Origin: Methylovorus menthalis
GTDB lineage: Bacteria; Pseudomonadota; Gammaproteobacteria; Burkholderiales; Methylophilaceae
Reading direction: 5' to 3'
Assembly: GCF_020523625.1 (NCBI RefSeq)
Contig: NZ_JAJAQH010000006.1
Location: 806,001-870,000, forward strand
DNA: 64,000 nucleotides
Both the position numbers and the translations under genes were made by a program. Each line of letters begins with the position of its first letter. Within the stretch, counting starts at the first letter, position 1. The notes under the pieces are model-generated. The model was not told where the DNA came from and did no database searches. It was given only the letters and a program-made list of their open reading frames with translations. Below, in pieces: positions 36,011 to 43,393 of this stretch.

Positions 36011-36592
36011 ATGTCCATACTGGATCGTTTATTTACATTGTTTTCAGCGAAACCCAAGAGCAATGCGCCTGCTGCTCACGTAATTGATCGTGTGCTGGTA
36101 GGGGAAGCTCTTTTTATTGAAGACATGGATCTGAAAAACGTGTCCCATATCGAGCTGATTATCGGGCCGCGAGGCAGTGCCGCTGAGCGCGCATTCACCC
36201 GTACGCTGACTACGCAACGTCGTGGCATTAATGGTTTGTTGGCCGTAGTGGCACCTAATGTCCGTACCCAGCCAGCTACCGTGATGTACAACAAGGTGAC
36301 CATCAAGAACGGCAAGCAGGCAGTTCAAATGTTTGGTCCGGCACAACGCGGAGTTGCGATGGCGGTGATGGACTGCGTCACAGAAGGGACTATCCCGGAA
36401 AGTGAAGCGGACAATCTCTTTATTTGCGTGGGTGTCTTTATTGATGCCAAAGCAGACGATGACCGGAAAATCCAGGAATGGAATTACCGTGCCACCAAGC
36501 TGGCCCTTGAAGGGGCCATCAAGCGTGAGCCTAGCGTGGATTATCTGCTGAAAAACTACCAAGCATCCAGGCATCCATTTCAGGCCAAATAA
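36011..36592 (+). CDS. Second formaldehyde-activating enzyme homologue with N-terminal extension
   Basis: The 193-residue protein keeps nearly all Fae motifs, including [18 protein letters not shown], the whole [17 protein letters not shown] block and the HPFQAK C-terminus. Before [11 protein letters not shown] it has an extra stretch of about 22 residues (MSILDRLFTLFSAKPKSNAP), and it lacks the small insertion after the GEAL motif seen in the first copy. The codon bias is weaker, so expression is probably lower. It may be a second active Fae, a helper subunit or a formaldehyde sensor; which one cannot be decided from sequence. Confidence 0.9.
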   Translation: MSILDRLFTLFSAKPKSNAPAAHVIDRVLVGEALFIEDMDLKNVSHIELIIGPRGSAAERAFTRTLTTQRRGINGLLAVVAPNVRTQPATVMYNKVTIKNGKQAVQMFGPAQRGVAMAVMDCVTEGTIPESEADNLFICVGVFIDAKADDDRKIQEWNYRATKLALEGAIKREPSVDYLLKNYQASRHPFQAK

Positions 36593-36663
36593 ATCTCAGC
36601 TGAATAATACTGTACGGGATGGTTCAGCCCCATCTGGCAACTACAGATTCTCTGAGTTTTTGG

Positions 36664-37362
36664 CTATTGGCTGATGCGAGCAATATCGTGGCTGCTGATT
36701 TGCCCTGAGTGAAGGGCGCTTGCCACCAGAGCGCCTGCGATGCCTTGTTCCTGCAGTCGCTGTAAATCGTTAATGTCCCTTACCCCGCCAGCGGCATAGA
36801 GATTGCCATGCTGCGCCATGCCTGTGAGCTGTTGCAAGCGCGCATGGTCTGGCCCTTCATTGCTGCCCACATTGGCAAGCGTCATGCCAATGACTTTCTG
36901 TGGCCATAGTCGGGGAGTATTTAGCAATGCTTCCGGCCCCTGATAGCGATCTCCCCGAAAATCAAGCGACAACACATGCGTAACACCATCGCTTATTAAT
37001 TCCTGATATGCGCCAATATCCGGCAAGCTTTCACTGCCGATGACAGGGGTCACTTCAAGCCCAGACCACGGCAGAAGGTCGCAAGTATGCTTGAAGCCAG
37101 CGTCCAGCCAAATCTGCAGTTGAGGATAATGCTGGCGAATAAGTGCGATCTCATCCACATGCGCCGCCTTGCCCTGAATCGCGTTCAAATCGGCAATGTA
37201 CAGCGTATCAAACGGATATAATTCGAGCAGTGCCCGGCTGATGGCAAGCGGCTCGCTGCTGTTGCACAGGCCTGACTCAATGGGGCGGTAATGTTGCCGC
37301 TCCCCACGCTTTGCGTGCACGACGTTGTGCTCAAGAAGATCAATAACAGGGATGATGTTCAT
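36664..37362 (-). CDS. HisA/HisF-fold protein of the H4MPT/methylofuran gene set
   Basis: The 232-residue TIM-barrel protein resembles HisA (IIPVIDLLEHNVVHAKRGE, DTLYIADLNAIQGK, AGGVRDINDLQRL), but the VHAKRGERQHYRPI region differs from true ProFAR isomerases. This matches a HisA-related group found in methanogens and H4MPT-using bacteria (COG1411 type). No his operon is nearby. It faces the COG1821-type ATP-grasp gene with only 18 bases between start codons. A role in C1 cofactor synthesis is inferred from this context. Confidence 0.82.
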   Translation of the reverse strand: MNIIPVIDLLEHNVVHAKRGERQHYRPIESGLCNSSEPLAISRALLELYPFDTLYIADLNAIQGKAAHVDEIALIRQHYPQLQIWLDAGFKHTCDLLPWSGLEVTPVIGSESLPDIGAYQELISDGVTHVLSLDFRGDRYQGPEALLNTPRLWPQKVIGMTLANVGSNEGPDHARLQQLTGMAQHGNLYAAGGVRDINDLQRLQEQGIAGALVASALHSGQISSHDIARISQ

Positions 37363-37380
37363 GGTGGTGAGGCGCGCTGT

Positions 37381-38370
37381 TTGAAGATACTGGTATGTGA
37401 ATATATCACTGGCGGCGGATTATACCGTGCGCCATTGCCCCCGTCGCTGGCAAAGGAAGGCATGATGATGCGTGATGCCTTGCTGGCTGATTTGCTCGCG
37501 CTGGCTGACCTGCAGGTTGTGCTCACCTGTGATACCCGTGTTCCTTGTCAGCATGCGGCAGTGGAGGTGCTGTGGGCAAATGATGATCCGTGGCAGGTAT
37601 GGGAGGCCGCCATGCAGGAGGTTGACGCTGTCTGGGTGATTGCCCCGGAAACGGACGGGATATTGCTTCGCTTGACCTTGATGGCTGAAAAGCTCGGCAA
37701 GCGGCTATTAGGCAACCCCAGCAGTGCCATCCAAGTCGCCTCAAGCAAGTCAGCCACCTTGCGTCTCTTGAAAGATGCCGGATTGACCGTGGTGCCCACG
37801 CTGAGCAAAGCAGCGCTGACTGCAGAGAGCTTTATCCCCCTGGTAACAAAGCCGGACGATGGGGCAGGCGCCGACGAGACCTATTATTTTGAGAGTTGGC
37901 CATCTTACGCCAACTGGATAAAAGATCATCCCTTCCACACTGTTCAAGCGTATGTGGAAGGCGAGGCTGCAAGTTTGTCCATGCTTTGTCTACATGGGCG
38001 GGCATGGCTATTGAGTTGTAATCGTCAGCAGATCAGCTTGAAACAGCAGGGCGCCCATGCTGGTTTCGCCTATGCCGGCAGCCTGCTGAATGGCATGGTT
38101 GCCCATTGGCATGCCTTTGCTGAGATGGCACAGCAGGTTGCTCACGCCATGCCCGACCTGGCCGGGTATGTGGGGGTGGATATGATCGTTACCCCCACGG
38201 GAGCTTTGCACGTACTGGAAGTAAACCCGCGATTGACGACGTCGTATGTGGGGCTGCAAGCCGCCACAGGCCTTAATCCGGCGCGCCTGATCCTGGACTT
38301 GTTCTATAATCCTGACTTTAGTTTACCTCCGATCAATCGTCATCTCGTGGAAGTCTCTACTCATGTCTAA
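37381..38370 (+). CDS. ATP-grasp ligase, tyramine/tyrosine-glutamate ligase-like (MfnD-like)
   Basis: The 329-residue protein begins at TTG 37381 (MKILVCEYITGGGLYRAPLP), with GTGAGG upstream, because no ATG or GTG lies near the first beta strand. It has CEYITGGG typical of the COG1821 group, LRLLKDAGLTVVPTL, LVTKPDDGAGADETYYF, and LHVLEVNPRLTTSYVGL with metal ligands. Archaeal MfnD ligates glutamate to tyramine in methanofuran synthesis; bacterial methylofuran is reported to contain tyrosine instead. The gene is followed with an 8-base overlap by the ASKHA-fold gene. Confidence 0.83.
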   Translation: MKILVCEYITGGGLYRAPLPPSLAKEGMMMRDALLADLLALADLQVVLTCDTRVPCQHAAVEVLWANDDPWQVWEAAMQEVDAVWVIAPETDGILLRLTLMAEKLGKRLLGNPSSAIQVASSKSATLRLLKDAGLTVVPTLSKAALTAESFIPLVTKPDDGAGADETYYFESWPSYANWIKDHPFHTVQAYVEGEAASLSMLCLHGRAWLLSCNRQQISLKQQGAHAGFAYAGSLLNGMVAHWHAFAEMAQQVAHAMPDLAGYVGVDMIVTPTGALHVLEVNPRLTTSYVGLQAATGLNPARLILDLFYNPDFSLPPINRHLVEVSTHV

Positions 38371-39421
38371 TCTGGTCGCAGATCGTCCCTTGACACTGGG
38401 GTGGGATGTTGGCGGCGCGCACCTCAAGGCAGCCCTCCTGAATGCCGATGGCGTCGCGTTGCGCGTGGTGCAGGTGGCATGCCCCATATGGCAAGGCCTG
38501 GACAGATTGTCCGCCGCGGTGCACCAGGTGCTGGACCAGCTGCCTGCTTATCCTCAGCAGCATGTGGTGACCATGACCGGTGAGTTGGCCGATATTTTTC
38601 CTGACCGGCTCAGCGGTGTCATGCAAATCGCCGACGTGTTAAGTCAGCAATTGATAGGCAAGCTCAGCTTTTACGCGGGCCGCCAAGGTTTTATTGCCTT
38701 GGCTGATGTGTCTTTTTACGCGAATGATGTGGCATCCGCCAACTGGCTTGCCAGTGCTGATTTTGTAGCACGCCGCGTTGAGCATGGGGTGTTTGTGGAT
38801 ATCGGCAGCACAACGGCAGATATTGTCTCGCTGGTCTCTTCAAAACCGGCGCCGCGGGGCTACAGCGATGCCGCCCGCATGCGTGCAGGCGAGCTGGTAT
38901 ATACCGGCGTTGTTCGCACCCCGCTGATGGCCGTGGCGCAACGAATCAGCTTCGGCGGTGAGTATTACGCGCTTGCCGCTGAACATTTTGCAACCACCGC
39001 CGATGTTTACCGTCTTACAGGGGATCTGGACGAAGAACACGACATGGCGGCTACCGCCGATGGAGCGGGTAAAACGCCCGCTGACAGCGCCCGACGGCTG
39101 GCGCGCATGATAGGTCATGATCTGGGCGATGCAGAAGCCGAAGCTTGGCTGTTGCTGGCGAATGCCTTCAAGCATGCGCAGCTGGATACTTTACGCGAAG
39201 CTTTGTTGCGTAGTGCCTCCCTGCATCCGCAAACTGCCTTTGGCGCCATGGTGGGCGCAGGTGCGGGTCGCTTTCTGGTGGCCGAGCTCGCGGCACAATT
39301 ACACAGGAAATACATTGAAGTGCAGACCTTGATACAAGCGGCGGATGAGGACGTGCAGCGCTGGGCGGCAATTTGTCTGCCAGCCTATGCCGTGGCTTAC
39401 CTGGCGGTACAGCATGCTTAA
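38363..39421 (+). CDS. ASKHA-fold protein, hydantoinase/oxoprolinase-like (MfnF-like)
   Basis: The 352-residue protein starts LTLGWDVGGAHLKAALLNADG, a phosphate-binding loop of the actin/hexokinase superfamily, and has a second one at GVFVDIGSTTADIVSLV. It matches the COG1548-type proteins; the archaeal member MfnF joins the furan phosphate and glutamyl-tyramine parts of methanofuran. It overlaps both neighbours by 8 bases, so it belongs to one tight operon. Exact substrates in this organism are inferred. Confidence 0.84.
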   Translation: MSNLVADRPLTLGWDVGGAHLKAALLNADGVALRVVQVACPIWQGLDRLSAAVHQVLDQLPAYPQQHVVTMTGELADIFPDRLSGVMQIADVLSQQLIGKLSFYAGRQGFIALADVSFYANDVASANWLASADFVARRVEHGVFVDIGSTTADIVSLVSSKPAPRGYSDAARMRAGELVYTGVVRTPLMAVAQRISFGGEYYALAAEHFATTADVYRLTGDLDEEHDMAATADGAGKTPADSARRLARMIGHDLGDAEAEAWLLLANAFKHAQLDTLREALLRSASLHPQTAFGAMVGAGAGRFLVAELAAQLHRKYIEVQTLIQAADEDVQRWAAICLPAYAVAYLAVQHA

Positions 39422-40784
39422 GCACGCGATTCCTTATTCGTCCGATAGTGCGGCGCTATTTGCGCGGATTGCGCATGAGCCGTGGGCGGTGTTTCTCGAT
39501 AGCGGCAAGCCAGGCAGCGCTTATGGGCGTTACGATATTCTGGCAGCAAGACCGTATATCCGAATAACGACCACAGATGGCGTGACGACAATATCCGATG
39601 ACACTGGCATCCATGCTCATGAAGACGATGCTTTTGCACTGATTAACCAGATATTAGCCACATCGGCCATTGCTTCCGGGCAATTGCCTTTTGAAGGCGG
39701 TGCCATTGGCTATTTTGGCTATGACCTGGGACGCACGCTGGAAACCTTACCCTTACTGGCGCAGGATGCCGAGCATATTCCGCAAATGCAGCTGGGCATT
39801 TATGACTGGGCTTTGGTGGTGGATCACCGTGAACAGGTGGCATGGCTGGTTTCCCATCAGCACCACCCATCTACCGAGCAAGCATGGCCTGAGCTCTGTC
39901 GTTTGTTCGAAGCCCCATTATCAGAGAGTGCATCGGTGTTTGAGGTAAGTAGCGCGTTGCAGTCCAATCTGGATGAAGCGGCTTATGCCCAGGCTTTTGA
40001 CCGTATCAAGCGCTATATCCACGAAGGCGATTGCTATCAGGTCAACCTTGCGCAGCGCTTCTCGGTGACCGCAAACGGGGATGCCTGGCAGGCCTATCGG
40101 TATCTGCGTACGCATAGCCCGGCACCCTTCATGGCGTATTTGAATTTTCCGCAGCTGCAGATATTGTCTGGCTCGCCTGAGCGCTTTTTGCAGGTGAAAG
40201 ATGGGCATGTGGAAACGCGCCCGATCAAGGGCACCCGGCCCAGAGCCGAAGACCCAGAGCAGGATGCCAGCCATGCATACGACCTGCAGCACAGCCTCAA
40301 GGATCGTGCCGAGAATCTGATGATTGTTGATCTCTTGCGCAACGATATCGGCAAGAGCTGCGCCGTGGGTTCTGTGCGGGCAGACAAGCTGTTTGCGCTG
40401 GAAAGCTTCTCCAATGTGCATCATCTGGTGAGCACGGTCAGTGGCGAGCTTTCGCCAGGCACCACCGCGGTCGACCTCTTACGCGGGAGTTTTCCAGGCG
40501 GTTCCATTACCGGGGCTCCCAAGTTGCGCTCCATGGAAATTATCGAAGAGCTGGAGCCGCATCGCCGGGGTGTTTACTGCGGTGCCATTGGCTATATCGG
40601 GTTTGATGGCAATATGGATACCAATATCGCCATCCGTACCGCGGTCTACTCTGAGCACTGTTTGCGCTTCTGGGCGGGAGGCGGCATTGTCGCCGACTCC
40701 GTGATGGAAAAAGAGTATCGCGAAACCTGGGACAAGGCGTCTTCCATGTTGCAACTGGTCGCACATTTTCAGAAAGCAGGGTGA
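39414..40784 (+). CDS. pabB: Aminodeoxychorismate synthase component I
   Basis: From ATG 39414 the protein has 456 residues in the chorismate-binding family. It has LSGSPERFL, the PabB signature RPIKGTRPR (with the lysine nucleophile), ENLMIVDLLRNDIGKSC, FPGGSITGAPKLRSMEIIEEL and AIGYIGFDGNMDTNIAIRT. It makes 4-amino-4-deoxychorismate, the precursor of p-aminobenzoate. That is needed both for folate and for MptG at 26361. Its place inside a methanofuran-type operon suggests a supply dedicated to H4MPT. No lyase domain is fused. Confidence 0.93.
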   Translation: MLKHAIPYSSDSAALFARIAHEPWAVFLDSGKPGSAYGRYDILAARPYIRITTTDGVTTISDDTGIHAHEDDAFALINQILATSAIASGQLPFEGGAIGYFGYDLGRTLETLPLLAQDAEHIPQMQLGIYDWALVVDHREQVAWLVSHQHHPSTEQAWPELCRLFEAPLSESASVFEVSSALQSNLDEAAYAQAFDRIKRYIHEGDCYQVNLAQRFSVTANGDAWQAYRYLRTHSPAPFMAYLNFPQLQILSGSPERFLQVKDGHVETRPIKGTRPRAEDPEQDASHAYDLQHSLKDRAENLMIVDLLRNDIGKSCAVGSVRADKLFALESFSNVHHLVSTVSGELSPGTTAVDLLRGSFPGGSITGAPKLRSMEIIEELEPHRRGVYCGAIGYIGFDGNMDTNIAIRTAVYSEHCLRFWAGGGIVADSVMEKEYRETWDKASSMLQLVAHFQKAG

Positions 40785-40785
40785 T

Positions 40786-41412
40786 ATGTGGGTGATTAAA
40801 CTGGGTGGCAGCCTGCTGGGTTCTCCCGAGCTGCCGCAATGGCTGGAGATGATTGCGCAGCATAGCGATGGCAAGTTCATCATCGTGCCGGGTGGCGGGA
40901 TTTTTGCCGATGCAGTGCGCAGTGCCCAGACCCAAACTGGTATTCCCGACGCCGTCGCCCATCAGATGGCGGTAATGGCCATGGATCAATATGGCATCTT
41001 GCTCACGGGCCTTAACCCTGCCCTGGTGACTGCCAGCAGTGAGCTTGAGATTGCCGAGCGTGGCTGGCAGCATCGTGCCCTGGTCTGGCTGCCGTCGCAC
41101 ATGGTGTGCGCAGATGAGACGATTCCTACCAATTGGGATGTCACTTCAGATAGTCTGGCCGCCTGGCTTGCCAGTCGACTCGGCGCCGAGCATCTGGTGC
41201 TGGTCAAATCTGATCGGCCAGAGGCCAGTGAAGTCTCACTGGAGCGTCTGGTCAAGGATGGCTTGGTAGATACGCATCTGGGCGATTATGTGGTTGGCCA
41301 GTCCTTCAAGACCTGGGTCGTCCACAAGCAGGATTCCCATGTGTTGCAGCAGGGCGACTCCTTGCAGCAATTGCAACAGGCAGCAGTGGCTGTGCGCTGC
41401 GCCTGGAATTAA
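40786..41412 (+). CDS. Amino-acid-kinase-family protein (MfnE-like)
   Basis: The 208-residue protein begins MWVIKLGGSLLGSPELPQWL, the phosphate-binding start of the amino acid kinase fold, followed by FIIVPGGGIFADAVR, DQYGILL, WDVTSDSLAAWLASRLGAEHLVLVKS and a C-terminal VDTHLGDYV region. It is shorter than UMP or glutamate kinases and fits the COG2054-type group. Archaeal MfnE phosphorylates the aminomethyl-furan intermediate of methanofuran. ATG 40786 is 1 base after the pabB stop region, so it is cotranscribed. Confidence 0.82.
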   Translation: MWVIKLGGSLLGSPELPQWLEMIAQHSDGKFIIVPGGGIFADAVRSAQTQTGIPDAVAHQMAVMAMDQYGILLTGLNPALVTASSELEIAERGWQHRALVWLPSHMVCADETIPTNWDVTSDSLAAWLASRLGAEHLVLVKSDRPEASEVSLERLVKDGLVDTHLGDYVVGQSFKTWVVHKQDSHVLQQGDSLQQLQQAAVAVRCAWN

Positions 41413-41461
41413 CCCCTACGCAGGTTAGTAGCCGTATTTTTCATATAAAGGAAATTCAATC

Positions 41462-41857
41462 ATGAGTGATCTCGTGGATACACCCAATACCAAAGATCGC
41501 GTGTACAGCGAATCTGAAATCCAGGCGAAAATCGCTGCGGAGCTTCCTCACTGGTTTTATGAAGACGGCTGGATTCGCCGCAAGTATAAGACCAGCGGCT
41601 GGAAAGGGACCCTGATGGTGGTGAACACCGTGGGGCATCTGGCGGAGGCCGCCTGGCATCATCCTGATTTGACGGTGTCGTATGCCTTTGTCATCGTGAA
41701 ACTTTGCACACACAGTGCCAAGGGCATTACCGACAAGGACTGGACGCTGGCCGCCAAAATCGAATCCGTGATTCAGTGGCAACCGGGCAAGGAGGGCGGC
41801 GCGCTGGAAGGCACGCCGAACGACGACCCGCGCTTCAAGTACATCAAGTACGATTAA
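41462..41857 (+). CDS. Pterin-4a-carbinolamine dehydratase homologue
   Basis: The 131-residue protein contains the PCD/DCoH core, with EAAWHHPDLTVSYAFVIVKL holding the active-site HH-x8-V type pattern, and THSAKGITDKDWTLA. True PCD recycles pterin hydroxylase cofactors, but no aromatic hydroxylase gene is near. In H4MPT-using bacteria a pcd-like gene belongs to the methanopterin set, so a pterin step there is likely. It has an N-terminal extension of about 25 residues. Its stop codon overlaps that of the convergent GGDEF gene. Confidence 0.87.
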   Translation: MSDLVDTPNTKDRVYSESEIQAKIAAELPHWFYEDGWIRRKYKTSGWKGTLMVVNTVGHLAEAAWHHPDLTVSYAFVIVKLCTHSAKGITDKDWTLAAKIESVIQWQPGKEGGALEGTPNDDPRFKYIKYD

Positions 41858-43365
41858 CTCGTTAACCCTTGGGCCTCAGCGGCATCGATTTCTGAAAAGA
41901 AAGCATAGTGCCGCTGACTGTCGCGCTTGGCGAGATACATCGCCTGGTCAGCCTTGTTAACGATAGTGGTTTCATCCTGAGCGTGGTCAGGATAGAGACA
42001 AATGCCGATGCTCGCCTCCTGATAGAGCGTGACAGACTCTGTGGAAAAGGGGGCTCGCAAGGCAGCCAGCAGGCTGCGCACGATCTTCTCGCTGTCTTCA
42101 ATACAATTGATGGAGTTCAGCAGAATCACGAACTCATCTCCGCCGAGTCGCGATACCGTATCTTCTTCGCGTAGCTGACTGCGCAGGCGCGTAGCAATCT
42201 CCTTCAGCAGCAGGTCGCCAATCTGATGGCCAAAGCTGTCGTTGACCTCTTTGAATTTATCAAGATCAACAAACAGCACTGCCAGTTTGCTGCCCTGGCG
42301 TTTGCAGGCAAATATGCCTTGATGCAAGCGGTCTTCAAACAGTAGTCGGTTGGGTAAGCCGGTGAGTGCGTCGTAGTAGGCCAACTTGTTAAGCGATGCT
42401 TCAACCGAGCGTTGCTGGCTGATATCCGAGATAGTCACCACCTTCAGCGGGCTTTCCTCAAGGGGGAAGTCCGACTCCTGCATGGCCGCATAAAAAGTGC
42501 CGCTATCTTGCCGCCTGCCCAGCAATTGCTTGTCCCATTCAAACAGCAGATGCGTCTTGCGCAGGCCCAGCATGGCTTGTTTGTCGTCATAGCCAAAGAG
42601 CTGCGCTGCTGGCTGGTTGGCTGCATGCACCTTGTCATGCTCGTCCAGGATCAGAATGCCGGCATTGATGGTGTCGATAATTTTGTCCAGCGTTTCCCGT
42701 TGCTTGTTGGCGCGTTTCAACTCACTCTTCATCAACAGCATGACCAATAAAAAGCTGAGCAAGGCCATGCTGAGCATCAGGGTTTGCAAGAAATGGACTT
42801 CTTTGGTCTTGTTGACGGCATTGGCCTCCAGGCTACCTGTCAGCTGATTCATGAGATTCAGCAATTCGGTATTCTGCTGCAAGGCAAGTGTGACGGCATT
42901 AGCCAGTTTTTCATTATCTACATGTGGGGTGGCCAGCAATTCCTCTATTGCCGATCTGTAGGGGGCCCATAAGGTCTCCGCCTGGCTAAGTAGCAGGCGA
43001 GCCTTGGGTTGGGTGACCTTGCTGACTTTCTGAGAGAGTCCCTCCGTACCAGTGGTGGTACCCCCCTCGGAAAAACTGCGCAGTGTGGTGTCAAACAAAT
43101 GGTAGGTGAGTTCCAGCTCTTTCAGGCTAGCCTGTCTGTCGGTTTCGTCAGAAGGGGCACGTTCAAGCTGCAGCAGGCATTTGACCATGCGCTGGGACAG
43201 CATGCGCTGGCGCCCGGCAAGGTTGATGACAATCGCATTCTCCTTGACCTGGTCGGACAGCAGAAAGGTGGTGCCCAGCAAGGCCAGATCCAGCAGAAAA
43301 AAGGCTGAAATGGCGATGCTGACAGCACGAAAGCGTGCCTGATTTTTTTTAGGGAGAAATTCCAT
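41854..43365 (-). CDS. Diguanylate cyclase with PilJ-type sensor, PAS-like and GGDEF domains
   Basis: From ATG 43365 the protein has 503 residues. A membrane helix lies near residue 20, followed by the periplasmic type IV pili/NarX-like four-helix domain with INLAGRQRMLSQRM and a second membrane helix around residue 200. A PAS-like region follows (TINAGILILDEHDKVHAANQPAAQLFGY). The GGDEF domain is intact: LGGDEFV at about residue 408, with the I-site REED five residues before it. It should make cyclic di-GMP under product inhibition. It lies 28 bases after the RND pump gene on the same strand. Confidence 0.9.
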   Translation of the reverse strand: MEFLPKKNQARFRAVSIAISAFFLLDLALLGTTFLLSDQVKENAIVINLAGRQRMLSQRMVKCLLQLERAPSDETDRQASLKELELTYHLFDTTLRSFSEGGTTTGTEGLSQKVSKVTQPKARLLLSQAETLWAPYRSAIEELLATPHVDNEKLANAVTLALQQNTELLNLMNQLTGSLEANAVNKTKEVHFLQTLMLSMALLSFLLVMLLMKSELKRANKQRETLDKIIDTINAGILILDEHDKVHAANQPAAQLFGYDDKQAMLGLRKTHLLFEWDKQLLGRRQDSGTFYAAMQESDFPLEESPLKVVTISDISQQRSVEASLNKLAYYDALTGLPNRLLFEDRLHQGIFACKRQGSKLAVLFVDLDKFKEVNDSFGHQIGDLLLKEIATRLRSQLREEDTVSRLGGDEFVILLNSINCIEDSEKIVRSLLAALRAPFSTESVTLYQEASIGICLYPDHAQDETTIVNKADQAMYLAKRDSQRHYAFFSEIDAAEAQGLTS

Positions 43366-43393
43366 ACGTCGTTTTATAAAGCAATATTTGCTC

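Noticed and set aside
36664-37362. Calling the barrel gene hisA
   Set aside because: Its phosphate-loop region differs from ProFAR isomerases and no his genes are near, while C1 cofactor genes flank it.
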